64,000 bases of DNA from Macrothele yani (lineage: Eukaryota > Arthropoda > Arachnida > Araneae > Macrothelidae): NCBI GenBank assembly GCA_039090855.1, contig CM077011.1, positions 36,971,501 through 37,035,500 on the forward strand. The letters run 5' to 3'. The notes under the pieces were generated by a model, which worked only from the letters and a program-made list of their open reading frames with translations, did not search any database and was not told where the DNA came from. Below are positions 32,017-43,781 of the stretch, piece by piece. The first letter of the stretch is position 1; the number at the start of each line of letters is the position of its first letter. The position numbers and the translations under genes are program-made.

Positions 32017-33418
32017 CACTGGCGGAAAGTGAAAAAAACACAAAGAAGGAATTGGCGGACGATCACAAAATTTACATATGTTAATGGGGTCGAGTTTACG
32101 TAGGTGTGATGTTAATTTCGGGACCAACCGGTGAGCGCTTACACCACAGCACAGCATAATATGCAAATTATTGTCGGTGGTATTTAAGGAGTAAGGCGAA
32201 GTGAATGTAATCAGTTGTCGGCGTACGGACACGTGCGAAGACCCTGAAGAAGCTGCAATGCCTGGACATGGAAGACGTGTACGATTTCAGCAATTATCGG
32301 ACTTTGAGCGAGGTCATCTAGTCGGACTCTGCGAGGCCGGGTGGTCATATTGTCGTATTGCGGAGCGAATTCGACGGGAAGTATCGGTGGTGGTACGATG
32401 GTGGAGTAGATGGTCCGAGGAACATTCCCACATGAGAAGACGTGGAACCAGGAGTCACAGACGGACTGATGAGCGGACCGATCGACGCATAAGAAGAGCG
32501 GCGTTGTCAAGCAGAACATCCACTACGACACAAATCCGAGCTGCCTCTGCGAACAATCCGCAACCGTCTACTGGACACAGGACTATGTGCACGTGTGCCT
32601 CTGACTCCAGCCCACCGTCAGGAATGGCTGCAGTGGTGTCACCAACGTCTGCACTGGAGAACGCAATGGCGATCTGTCGTGTTCAGCGATGAAAGCAAAT
32701 TTTGCTTGGGAGCCTCCGATGGCTGTATGCGTGTTTGCAGACGCACAGGGGAGCTTCTCCACCCTTCTTGCATCCGCCAGCGACACACATGGCCTACACC
32801 TGGTCTCCTGGTGTGGGGAGCGATCAGCTATCGCTCCCATACACAACTAGTGTTTGTACCGGGTACATTAAACATCACCTCCTACATCAACAACATCATT
32901 CAGCCCGTTGTTGTGCCATTTGTAAGGTCGATCCATCGTGGTGTTTTCCAGCAAGATAACGCACGCCCACACATGGCACGTGCAACGCAACATGCACTTC
33001 AGGGTGTGAGACAACTTCCATGGCCTGCACGTTCACCGGATTTGTCTCCCATTGAGCACTTGTGGGATTTTATGGGACAACGACTTATCCGGTCTCCACG
33101 GCCAGCCACGACCATCCCGGATTTACGTGTCCCGGTTGAGGATGCTTGGAACTCAATACCCCAAACTTACATCCAACATCTGTACAACAGACTCCATGCC
33201 AGAATTGTACAGTGTGACGCAGTTCATGGCGGTTCAACCTCGTACTAACCATGTTACATGGAAATGTTATTTTTCAGTTTACCAGCAAATACAGCTGTAT
33301 TTTGCCATAATGTTTTGATCACGTTATCATCTGTATTCCGTTATTATGCTGTATAAATTTTGTTGGTATTAGACGTCTCTTTCTTTTCTTGGTGTTTTTT
33401 TTTCACTTTCCGCCAGTG
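32017..33418 (+). mobile_element. Tc1-like element, nearly intact, nested in element A
   Basis: Inverted ends start cactggcggaaagtgaaaaa and are flanked by TA at 32015-32016 and 33419-33420. The length is 1402 bp. The transposase is on the plus strand with one visible frameshift. CpG content is higher than in the surrounding DNA, consistent with a young insertion. It is nested inside element A and therefore younger than it. Confidence 0.95.
32258..33248 (+). pseudogene. Tc1-like transposase (DD34E), single frameshift
   Basis: It starts MPGHGRRVRFQQLSDFERG (Met at 32258) with a helix-turn-helix (GWSYCRIAERIRREVSVVVRW). The frame shifts once around 32530-32545 and continues open to 33248. Catalytic motifs are intact: VVFSDESKFCL (Asp), VFQQDNARPHMAR (Asp) and SPDLSPIEHLWD (Glu). 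The total of about 330 codons is normal for Tc1. Apart from the frameshift no damage is visible, so either very recent loss or a sequencing error is possible. Its best-preserved state among the DNA transposons here suggests recent activity of the family in this genome. Confidence 0.92.
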
Positions 33419-33439
33419 TATGTTTCAGGGAATGGAGTT

Positions 33440-33735
33440 TTATTTTGGGTTTTAAACTTCCAGTCAGTGACAATACGGTTTTCAACTGACAGGCAATGTT
33501 TGATTTTTGGTTTGGTTTTCAACTGATAGGCAATTTTAATTTTGGTTTTGGTTTTCAACTGCCAATCAATGGTTAGTTTTAGTTTGGTTTCCAATCTGCT
33601 AATAAATGTTTAGTTTTTTTGTTTTGTTTTTCCAACTGCTAATAAATGTTACGTTTTGGTTAGGTTCTTCCAACTACCAATCAAAGTTTAGTTTCAGTTT
33701 TGGTTTCAGCTAACAAGCCAATGATGTTTTAATTT
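33440..33735. repeat. Degenerate ~55-bp tandem repeat
   Basis: Five or six units of the pattern ggttttcaactg-caatcaatg followed by tttagttttggtt lie directly right of the Tc1. Units vary by substitution and small indels. It lies inside element A ahead of its gene. Confidence 0.8.
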
Positions 33736-33918
33736 GATCTTTTGTTTTGGTTTGTTTCACTAGTACCCTGGTCATGACCAACCCCTTTGGCTTGTGTTTC
33801 AGTTAAGAGTTTTAGCTTGCTGAGAGAGTAAGATTTAAGTTAACTGTTACTGTTCTTTTGCTGAGAGGGGAAGTTTTCTTAGTTTGTGCATATTCTTTTA
33901 CTGCTCACTTCCTTAGTA

Positions 33919-36560
33919 ATGGATCAACAAAACATCTGCAGTGTTGGGTAGTTGACCCAAACACCATGTCACAAAACATGATAAGTGTCACAAAAGGGAC
34001 TGAAAAGAGTTGAGGAGATAAGTGAAGTTGATAAGGAAATACTGTGTTTAAGAGCTGAAATAGTAGACTGTGGAAGTATTGTGACATTATGTTTTCATCA
34101 TTAATACTACTAAACTATGTAACAAAATTTGAGGAACAACAAAAATCATGCTGCAATCCATTTGAAGTTCATAAAAAATCTGTTAGAAGCTCTCTAAGGA
34201 TGGCCAGTCTACAATTAGCAAAGGAATTTATGCAAAAACATGTTAATGCCAAAAATGGGCACATGGAAATGTTATTTTTTGTAACTGTGGACATAGGGCT
34301 ATGAGACTACAGGAAGCAAGCTCTGAATCTGGTTTAGACATTACAGCTGCACAGTATGAAAGTGAAAGCACAAGTGACAACAAATTAATGCTACTACAAG
34401 AATCAGTAGAAAAAGAACAAACACTCAACGAAATCAATATGGGCATGAGTAATATTGGCTGTTCTCCTTTGAAGCTGCATTCTGTACCACAGCACAGAAG
34501 ATTGTCATATGGAAAAAGGAAAATAAAACAAATACAATCAAGCGTTAAACATAAAGTTGCCCGTGTACTGCAACATGATTTTTCAAGCTCTGAAAATGAA
34601 GATAACCTTGAGACCAGTAGTGCAACAAAGCAAAAGGCCAAAGATTTAGATAAGCTTGTGGCTCTGAAGAAAGAGAAACTTCCCACATTGAACAGGCAAA
34701 AAAAAAAAAAAATCCAAATGCTAACAATCCTAGTCCCAAAAGATGATTATTGAAACATTTCAGGTGTCAGAATATCTAGTTAGTTAGTTAGTTAATTGAT
34801 TTTAGTGGCGCAAGGGCCAGGTTTGGCCAAAGAGCGCCAGACATAGAACTATCAGTTAAAGATTTTTTTTTTTTTTTTTTTTTTTTTTAGAGGCGGGGTG
34901 AAATGATTAGGAGCAGACAGGCTTGGTAAAAGTTAGAAAAGAGAATGATAAAAGCTGTGAAGACTAGTTAGTTAATTAGGTTTAGCGTGACAATCTAAAA
35001 AACTGATTAAGAAAACAGGAATTATGTCACTACCAGAACCAAGGATGGGGAAAAAACTCAGCAATGAAACATTGCAATTAATTCAGGGATTTTATAAAGA
35101 TGACACTCCTTCTCGGCAGATGTCAGGAAAGAAGGATTTTGTAAGCATCAGAAGAAATCAGCATGTGCAAAAGAGGCTAATTTTGTGCAATCTTAAAGAA
35201 CTGTATAGCTCTTTTAAACAGCAATATCCTGACAGAAAGGTTGGATTTTCAAAATTTTGCAGTGTAAGACCAAAATTAGCTGGTGCTGCTGGTACTCTCT
35301 ATATGTTTATGCACTATACATCAAAATGTTATAATACTTCTGAATGCTGCTCAGTTCAAGGAATCGTATGAAACACTAATGGGTTACATGGTTTGTGACT
35401 TGAAAGATTGTAACTGCATGCTCAGACACTGCAAAAACTGCCCATCTACAGATAACTTAGCAAATTTTTTTTAAAACAAAATTTAAAGATTATGGTGAAA
35501 ATGATACCATAGAATTCAGTCAGTGGGTATCAAATGGAAGAACAGAATTAATTAAACAAACTTTAACAATGGAAGATTTTATGTAAATGCTATTGTTGAA
35601 GATGGAAAAACTTATCCCACATGCATACAATAGGACAGAACAATCCAGTTTTCTAAAGGAACTCAAAGAAATGCTGATGCCAGACATGGCAATTGTTCTT
35701 ATGGACTTCAGTGAGAACTACTCATTTGTCATACAAGATGAGGCACAAGGCTATCATTGGACATCAGAGGCATGCACAGTTCACCCAGTTATTATGTACA
35801 CAAGAGGTGAGACACAGTTGCTTGAAATCTCCAATTACTGCTTCTTTTCTGACGATCTGGACCACAATACTTGTATGGTGTACAGAATTCAACAAACAAC
35901 AATGCAGTACATCAAGAATAAATATCCAGAAGTTGTGAAGGTTCACTATTTTACAGATGGGTGTGCAGCACAATATAAAAATTGCAAGAAATTTTTGAAT
36001 TTGTGCAAGCATGAAAATGATTTTGCAATATCTGCATCATGGTCATTTTTTGCCACTAGCCACGGGAAATCAGCTTGCGGTGGTATTGGTGGTACAGTGA
36101 AGTGAATTGTAAGCAGAGCAAGCCTACAACGACCTATCAAAAATCAAATCACAAAACCGATGGATGCCTTTAATTTTTGTGTTGCAAACATAAAAAACAT
36201 TGAATTCCACTTTATATCAAAGCCTGAAATTGAAATTGTATGAAACAACCTATGGGAACGTTTTTTAGAAACATCAGTTATTCCAGGAACCAGGAGTTTT
36301 CACTATTTTTGTCCACTTTCATCAAATACCATAGGAATGAAGAGGATAAGTAGAGATGACAAATATTGTTTGATATTTAACTTCAAAAATAGCACTGAAC
36401 TTATGAATTGGCCACAGTTGCACACTCAATGCTATTTAGCATGCATATATGATAATAACTGGTTTTTTGGTATGATCAGTGATATTGAAAAGGATGAAGA
36501 CGTGAACATTAAGTTTATGCATCCACATGGTCCTGCAAAGTCATTTTACTAGCCACTTCA
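33919..36560 (+). pseudogene. Element A large protein (putative transposase), broken
   Basis: Fragments in order are: an N-terminal piece near 34140-34300; a Lys/Ser-rich section (34301-34753) ending in KIQMLTILVPKDD; SLPEPRMGKKLSNETLQLIQ and GFYKDD..SRQMSGKKDFVS, then KRLILCNLKELYSSFK and VGFSKFCSVRPK (35024-35371); CNCMLRHCKNCPS, a Cys-rich possible zinc knuckle (35380-35460); VLMDFSENYSFVIQDEAQGY, VHYFTDGCAAQYKNCKKFLN and ATSHGKSACGGIGGTVK (35587-36105); and a Tudor-like end WPQLHTQCYLACIYDNNWFF with IKFMHPHGPAKSF (36337-36552). The regularly spaced acidic residues in DFSEN and FTDG suggest a nuclease (DDE-like) core, which is my inference. Frameshifts, stops and an insertion make this copy inactive. 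The same modules appear in element B. I recall similar uncharacterised proteins in other invertebrate genomes. Confidence 0.75.
34796..34966. mobile_element. SINE-like insertion in the element A gene (tentative)
   Basis: The block tggcgcaagggccaggtttg, with ggccaaagagcgcca, then a T tract of about 29, is flanked by similar direct repeats agttagttaattgattttag (34776) and agttagttaattaggtttag (34967). It separates two parts of the element A gene. The flanking repeats could be a target duplication of about 20 bp. A tRNA-like head is not evident. Confidence 0.4.
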
Positions 36561-37170
36561 TTATATGCTATGTGCCTATGCAGCATATATTGTGTACAGT
36601 GCAACCCCCAATGACAGGCATGGCCTGAGCATATTATTTTTGTAAAGAAGACACGAAAGCTGTTCAGATTAAGTGGTGTGTAGCACAGAAAAGTTCCCTA
36701 CAGTTAGAAAAACTCCCACTGAGGCATGCATCGGAATAAACTGTAGAACAACATTTGTTATACGTGTAACTGAATATTATAACATTCAAGCAAGGAATGA
36801 ATAGCAGCTTAATATTAATATGCAGGTAATTATAACTTATTCCACCATTGATTCAGGATAATGCAAATTGTAGTTAATTTTTAAAAACAACTGATTTTTT
36901 TCCGGTGTTTTTTTACAGCTACTTGAAAAATGGCACTTATTTTATTTATATGATTTTATTTCTTACTCATCACTTCAGTTTAATTAACTGTTAATAACAG
37001 TATTTATTCATACTGAGTACTGTGGTTACAGGACCGAGCTCCTTATGGATCTTACGCTTAAATAAAAAGTATTTAAATGTTTGGATTTATGAGCCAGCAC
37101 TGCACTCAGTAACTGTACATGTACACATGTTTTCAACTTAAAAAGTACCATATAATAGACTCCACAAGTT
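36561..37170. other. Element A interior, non-coding right part
   Basis: AT-rich 3' region between the end of the element A gene and its right terminal repeat. No other coding is recognised. Confidence 0.5.
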
Positions 37171-37902
37171 GAAACAGGATCAGTTTGCTGTTGAACGAGT
37201 GGTTAGGCCTTACTTTCGAGTGCTGTATCTCGGAAATTATGGAATGTAGAAGATAAAAAATTGTCAGTGTTTTGCAGCTTTCTTAGGTAAACCTACATGC
37301 TAATTTTCAGCAAAATCCAAAATGGTAGGTTAGGTTTGTAGAACAAAATGGCTGAACTGTTGAAGGAGAGCCCTCTATGAAATTCAGATAATTTTAACCA
37401 TCTGAGAAAACATGCTGATAACAATCCTTTTTTTTTTTTTCAAATATTGTTATAGGATGTGTTGAAAATCAATATAAAAAAAAATTATCTCCCTCATGCC
37501 AGAGCAATATTCTACAGAGCCTTCCATAAAATGTCTAAATTTTGCTGTAATTTTTCACTTCACCACTAGGTGGCACTCACTTAACTGGTGTTTCAAGTAA
37601 AATGAAAAGTGTTTTCAATATGTAGGGACCCTTTTCCATGTGATTGCAAAGTTTCATTCTCCTAAATTCAGTAGCACACAAACTACAGCATGTTATGTAA
37701 AAAGTGGCATGCACAGCCGCAAAAGTGGGTGTTCGGCTAAATTTTGGAGCACTGTATTCTAAAAACTATGAGGTTTAAAAAACTGAAACTTAGGATTTTC
37801 CCATATCTTTATCAGATATATCTACCTGCCAAGTTTAATTAAAATCCGAGTCGGTGGGTTACATTTTGCAAAAAAAATTGGTGATTTGACATGAAATGAC
37901 CC
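37171..37902. repeat. Element A right terminal inverted repeat
   Basis: About 732 bp, the reverse complement of 30529-31268. It ends in aaatgaccc followed by the ttta target duplication. Confidence 0.9.
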
Positions 37903-37906
37903 TTTA

Positions 37907-38462
37907 TCAACATTCAACACGTTACAAATCCTGCATTTCTGCCATTAATTTAAAATTGGTTTTAGAAAGATCTTAATAACCAGAGCCATTTACTCCAATC
38001 ATTGACCTAAAAATTATGTTAATCAATCTCTATTGGCAGCATCCCTCTTTTTTTTATATGACTTCTTCCAAAAACCAGAAAAAAAAAAAAAAGCACTAAG
38101 TTCTTTCTTGTCACCACTGATAGCAACCGAAAGAATCTGATTTGTGTATAACATTTACTTACCTAAGAGTCTCTTCCAAAACAAACACTGTTCTTACTGG
38201 AAATTTCTGGTTAATCTTATTTTCCTTTTTTACTGGTAGTCCTCTTGAGACACTTAACACCACCAAACACAAAAAAAGAAACAAGTAGCATCCTACATGT
38301 GTATCAAGTGCAGCCTACACTAGTTTTCACAGGTAAGGACAAAAATGTTGTTGTACTTTGTTTTTAATGGTATTTTTTTTATCTGCATGAGGGTGCTATG
38401 GTTTATCAATACAGAATCCTCAGGTCCATTGCTTACTGACTATCACTTACAGTACTTGTGTA
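37907..38462. other. Intron sequence without a recognisable feature
   Basis: AT-rich, with an A tract near 38079-38092. Nothing recognised. Confidence 0.4.
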
Positions 38463-40376
38463 CAGTTGACTCTTGCTAATCTGTCCCTTAATAATCCGGC
38501 TCCGGCCATAATGTAAAAGAGGCAGAGTTATGCGTCCTTGTGAAGTACAAGCATGGGTTATTTTTAAACCATTTGTTGCTACCCAGGCAGTGCTGTGATG
38601 GCATGCCAGCCAGCCGCACGTGAAAGGTTTTTGTTTGCGAAAATTTCTCACACTGCTGGGGTAGTAGCTGCTGACATCTTGTGCAGGACATAATTGCAAC
38701 AACCAGACTCATGTAGTACTGACATAATGCTATTAAAGAGAATGCGTGACAAAGTGTGCCATCAATGAGCATATTCATTAAAGCAAACCAAAATCTGTGA
38801 TATGTTTTGAAGCGATCGTACTAAGCAAAAAATCAAGATTTTATCAGTGCTGTATGACAATTGTACATTTCTTTTTCTGTGTATATTATACATACACATA
38901 CATATTTTACTTTACTGAACTGATGTATGAAAAGATCATTTCATTGTTGTAAATGAGACAGTATAATACATACTGATCATGCTCTTTTACCATTATCATA
39001 TGCTTGTCTCTTATTAATGTTTTTTAATACATATGTACTATATACAGTAAACTTGTAAAATTAAAATTTAATGAAGAATTAAACTAAATTTTTATGCACT
39101 CTCACTAATCTGGCACTCCTCTGCGCAAGGAATGGCCAGATTAGCAAGTCTAGTGTGACAAAGTGTGCCATCAATGAGCATATTCATTAAAGCAAACCAA
39201 AATCTGTGATATGTTTCGAAGCGATCGTACTAAGCAAAAAAACAAGATTTTATCAGTGCTGTATGACAATTGTACATTTCTTTTTCTGTGTATATTATAC
39301 ATACACATACCTATTTTACTTTACTGAACTGATGTATGAAAAGATCATTTCATTGTTGTAAATGAGACAGTATAATACATACTGATCATGCTCTTTTATC
39401 ATTATCATATGCTTGTCTCTTATTAATGTTTTTAATACATATGTACTATATACAGTAAACTTGTAAAATTAAAATTTAATGAAGAATTAAACCAAATCTT
39501 TATGCACTCTCACTAATCTGGCACTCCTCTGCGCAAGGAATGGCCAGATTAGCAAGTCTAGTGTGACAAAGTGTGCCATCAATGAGCATATTCATTAAAG
39601 CAAACCAAAATCTGTGATATGTTTCAAGCGATCGTACTAAGCAAAAAAACAAGATTTTATCAGTGCTGTATGACAATTGTACATTTCTTTTTCTGTGTAT
39701 ATTATACATACACATACCTATTTTACTTTACTGAACTGATGTATGAAAAGATCATTTCATTGTTGTAAATGAGACAGTATAATACATACTGATCATGCTC
39801 TTTTACCATTATCATATGCTTGTCTCTTATTAATGTTTTTAATACATATGTACTATATACAGTAAACTTGTAAAATTAAAATTTAATGAAGAATTAAACC
39901 AAATCTTTATGCACTCTCACTAATCTGGCACTCCTCTGCGCAAGGAATGGCCAGATTAGCAAGTCTAGTGTGACAAAGTGTGCCATCAATGAGCATATTC
40001 ATTAAAGCAAACCAAAATCTGTGATATGTTTCAAGCGATCGTACTAAGCAAAAAAACAAGATTTTATCAGTGCTGTATGACAATTGTACATTTCTTTTTC
40101 TGTGTATATTATACATACACATACATATTTTACTTTACTGAACTGATGTATGAAAAGATCATTTCATTGTTGTAAATGAGACAGTATAATACATACTGAT
40201 CATGCTCTTTTACCATTATCATATGCTTGTCTCTTATTAATGTTTTAATACATATGTACTATATACAGTAAACTTGTAAAATTAAAATTTAACGAAGAAT
40301 TAAACTCAATTTTTATGCACTCTCACTAATCTGGCACTCCTCTGCGCAAGGAATGGCCAGATTAGCAAGTCTAGTG
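38463..40376 (-). mobile_element. pogo/Tigger-like element with internal tandem amplification
   Basis: It begins cagttgactcttgctaatctg and ends with the complement of cactagacttgctaatctgg, between TA dinucleotides (38461-38462 and 40377-40378). These ends and the TA target fit the pogo branch of Tc1/mariner. On the minus strand the left part (38480-38700) gives GSNKWFKNN, which resembles the (A)SNGWF.RFK motif of CENP-B/pogo DNA-binding domains. The DDE region is missing. The rest is four copies of a 408-bp unit. It is a deletion derivative. Confidence 0.7.
38746..40376. repeat. 408-bp tandem repeat, four units
   Basis: Units start at 38746, 39155, 39563 and 39970 (gtgacaaagtgtgccatcaa); the period is 407-409 bp and identity is very high, with only a few differences per unit. 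Each unit ends with a hairpin made of actaatctggcactcc and ggaatggccagattagcaag. The right end of the last unit is the transposon terminus. Identical minus-strand open frames of 71 codons in units 2 and 3 arise from the repetition and are not genes. Confidence 0.97.
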
Positions 40377-40378
40377 TA

Positions 40379-41639
40379 CTACTTGGATGGCTTTCTTCAA
40401 CCCAAAGGAGTTGAAAACCCAGTTTAAGCACTATACATTCCAAAACACAGGATTCATTTGAATTGCCGTGAATAATCTTGTAATTTGTTGAAATAAATTT
40501 GCAGACTCCAGGGTTCATGCGCATCAGAGGGAGGAAAATTCAAGGTTCTCCAAGGATTTTCAGGAACATTAAAGTAAAAAAAATCAAGGCTCTTGCTAGC
40601 AAAGCCCACATAAGAAATTCGTAAAATAACTTGGCACATTTTGCTTCTTTTTCAGTACTTTTATGATCAGGGCATGTTAAACAACGAATGGAGCAAGTTA
40701 AATTAAAAGGGTGGGGGGGGTACTTAGTGAAATATCTACCCTTAAAAGTAATTCCAACTTTCTTCTTTTTATTATTGGTTTCTTATTCTAATAAATGCCA
40801 GTATACCTGAATTTACCAAAGTAAAAAAAATTATTGTATTTCACTTTGTACAATCCACAGTCACATATAATCTGCAGACCGTGATACTCAGAAAAAAATA
40901 ATCATAATAAATCGCTGCATGTCAGCGCTAGAGATGTTCATCTTAAACTGTAATTTCCTTCAGAAAAGTAGGGATTCGGGGGATGAACGAGCAGTCCAAA
41001 GAAACAGAAAAAAATTTTCTCATTAAAAAACAATAACTCACTTTTTATGGACTTTTGTGTCACTTTTAAGTGATTAACGAAGGGCAAAAATTGTGATTTT
41101 TTTTTCCAGCATTACTGTAGTTAGACTTGTGGCACTTAATGCTAAGCTTCCCGCAGCATGTGATCATCAGCCAGAGTGAGTACTGCCTTTGTCGCATTGC
41201 ACTTTCTGTCAAAATGCTTGCTATAAAAAATGCCCAGCTTTTAGCAGAAAAGAGCGAATATTCCAGGCTTTGAAACGAAAATGTTTAATTCTCTAAATCT
41301 TATATTTTTGTTAATAAACCTTATCTTCAGCTGAAAAAGGTGTGAAGTATAACAGTTGTCAGTATAAACTCAAATAGACAGTTTGCTTTAGAACAGCGCA
41401 ATATTTCCTCAGAATATATATATATATTTTTTTTTTGTTGTCTGCTATATGATCTATGGTTAGTCCACATACCCCCACAGCAGAAAGTTCCTGCAACAGA
41501 CATCATTGTGCCCCAAAATAATATGCGGGTGGTCACTGTGCAAGATAACTACTAAATGTGAAAAACAATAAAATTGCGCAGACATATTTTTCTACCTAAA
41601 AAAATGTCTAACCTAGGTACTACAGCAATTGAAATGTTA
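40379..41639. other. Intron sequence without a gene
   Basis: Contains a possible hAT-like start (cagggttcatgcgcatcag at 40509) followed by ttcaaggttctccaaggatt, a G tract near 40713-40720 and a short (TA)n/T tract near 41416-41434. No coding is recognised. Confidence 0.35.
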
Positions 41640-42465
41640 ATTAGAATCAAGAACATTCTGGTCCTCTGTATCTGGAATTTTATCAATATTTTCATGCTGA
41701 AACACAAAGATTTAGGGAATAAAATGATATTTAACAACAATAAAGTGCAGAGGCATCACTAGGGAAAAACTGTCATAAGAGGAGAAATCTTCGCTCCGTT
41801 CTATTTCCGTTTTCGGAACATTTTTCTCCGTTTCCCATCTCAAGTGCAAACATTTATGTAATTAAATGATGATTAAACAATAATACAGAAGCACAGCAGG
41901 TGGAGGGTTATTAGAGGGAGAAATATTTGCTCCGTACAACTTTGGTTATCAGAAAATTTTCCTCCATTTTCTATTATTAGAGGAAGAAATTTTTGCTCTG
42001 TACAACTTTGGTTTTCAGAAATTTTTCTCTATTTTCAATCTTAAATACAAACATTTATCTAATAAAATGATATTTAATGACCATATAGGGCTGAGGGAAT
42101 ATCGCAAGAAAACAAATTCAAGATTACTGGGTTCCGTCAAACTTTCATTTTCGGAAATTGTTGGCCTCCACTTTCAAACCAAATCACAAATATTTATGCA
42201 ATAAAATGATATTTAACAGCAATATCGGATATAATTCCCTCTTCAGGCATAGAGGGAACGTCGGGGGAAAAAAATTACGATTACAGGAGAAATCCTCACT
42301 CCCTAACTTCCGTTTTCGGAAATTTTGAAAGGTGGAAAACTTGCACCTGTGATAGAGTCTGCAAGATGGTTTAATAGGGTTCTGGGGATATCGTTTCTGT
42401 CTGCAGGGCCAAAATAAATCTGCGATGCGCGTCGGCCGTCGCTGCGATTTTGCCACGAGGCCACA
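41640..42465 (+). repeat. X-family modular repeat, copy 3
   Basis: Modules of agagga-gaaatcttcgctccgt followed by tttccgttttcgga recur near 41778, 41914, 41978, 42121 and 42285. They alternate with acaaacatttatg-aataaaatgatatttaac. The order matches the X copy at 15494-16831. A mariner has inserted just beyond its right part, at 42468. Confidence 0.7.
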
Positions 42466-42467
42466 TA

Positions 42468-43779
42468 CACAGTGTGGCAAAGAATTTTTAAGACTGGGTC
42501 TGTAAAATGAAATAGAAACAAGAAATTATAATTTGTTTTGGTTTGTTATTCAAAATAAGTCCCTCCGGTTTCAATACACTTGTTACAGCGATTTAGTAAT
42601 GATTCGAATGCCTGTTCCAGTTTACTTTGCGGAATTGCCTCCAAAGCAAGCGTCGAAGCTGTTTGTATGGTCGAAATATCATCAAAATAACACCCTTTTA
42701 ACGTCATTTTAAGTTTTGGGAATAAAGAAAAGTCACAGGGTGCTAAATCGGGCGAATGTGGTGGATGATTCAACACAGAGACGTTATTTTTCGCCAAACA
42801 TCTGCGAACAAGAAGTGAGGTGTGACTGGGTGCATTATCGTGCAACAAATGCCAACTGTTTTCATCCCGATATTCTGAACAAATGCGACGAATTCTGCCC
42901 ATCAAACGCCTCAAAACATTTAAATAAAACTCACCAGTAATTGTTTGTCCACTTGGAACAAATTCTTTGTGGATAATACCCTTACTATCGAAGAATATAA
43001 TGAGCATTGTTTTGATTTTCGATGGAGCTTTTCTTGTTCTTTTGGCTTGTGGTGAGTTTTTTGACTTCCATTCCGCACTTTGTCGCTTTGTTTTAGGATC
43101 ATATTGAAAACACCATGTTTCATCACCTGTAATGATCGATTTTAAGAAGTTTGGATCATTTTCAGCGGCTGAAATGATGTCTCCGCAATGCGCACTTCTC
43201 CTTGATTTTTGTTCATTGGTTAACGTGTGTGGAACAAATTTAGCACAGACTTTTGTTTTGCCCAAATCTTCATGCAGGATGGTTCGAATCGTTTCTTTGT
43301 TGATGTTTAAAGACTCTTCCATCATTCATAGTGACGCACTTCGATTGTTTTCCATGAAATCATGCACTTTTTCAATACTCTCAGGTGTCCTAGATGAGCT
43401 TGGTCTTCCGGTATGCTTATCATTTTCTAGCGTATCTCTTCCGTCCAAAAACATCTGTGCCACAGGAAAACATTTGATCTACTTAAACAAAACTCACTAT
43501 AAACTTGTTTCATCATTTGGTACGTTTCCGAGGCACTTTTACCAAGTTTTGCGTTAAATTTAATAACAGCCCTTTGTTCCATCTTAATAATTCAACATGA
43601 AAAAAATTTTACTTCTCTAATGAACGGCCGTTTCGTTTGAGTTACTTTAACAAATGTGCAGTACTTTGGGCAGAAAGCAAGCAGATGGTCACGGTTTATA
43701 ACACATTCGCGATTACGCTGGTGGTGCCACCATAGGCTGAAATCTAGCGCCAGTCTTAAAAATTCTTTGACGCACTGTG
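42468..43779 (-). mobile_element. mariner element, well preserved
   Basis: Inverted ends of about 30 bp start cacagtgtggcaaagaattt (left) and cacagtgcgtcaaagaattt (right, read inward), flanked by TA at 42466-42467 and 43780-43781. The length is 1312 bp. The minus-strand transposase has only two visible lesions. Confidence 0.95.
42546..43582 (-). pseudogene. mariner transposase (DD34D) with one frameshift and one stop
   Basis: It starts MEQRAVIKFNAKLGKSASET (Met at 43582), frameshifts near 43460 within the helix-turn-helix region, and has a TGA stop at about 43327 where relatives read RMMEE. From there to the normal end GGTYFE it is open for 259 codons. Catalytic motifs are intact: ITGDETWCFQYDPKTKRQS, LLHDNAPSHTS and PPHSPDLAPCDFSLFPKLK. 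Of the three mariners here this is the youngest by eye. Confidence 0.93.
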
Positions 43780-43781
43780 TA

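Larger units (their letters stand above)
30529..37902 (+). mobile_element. Element A: large DNA transposon with ~735-bp terminal inverted repeats, unassigned superfamily
   Basis: The terminal repeats 30529-31268 and 37171-37902 are reverse complements over their whole length. They begin gggtcattccatgtcag at the left and gggtcatttcatgtcaa when the right end is read inward. Both flanks show ttta (30525-30528 and 37903-37906), a probable 4-bp target duplication. The interior carries a broken plus-strand gene (33919-36560). It also contains a later Tc1 insertion (32017-33418) and a SINE-like insertion (34796-34966). Without the Tc1 it would be about 5.97 kb. A related element with the same first ten bases is at 48680-55839. 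I cannot match the pair to a named superfamily. Confidence 0.85.

Noticed and set aside
38746..40376. Identical 71-codon open frames in successive units as duplicated genes
   Set aside because: They have no recognisable domain, arise only from the 408-bp tandem repeat, and the unit is the end of a pogo-like transposon.
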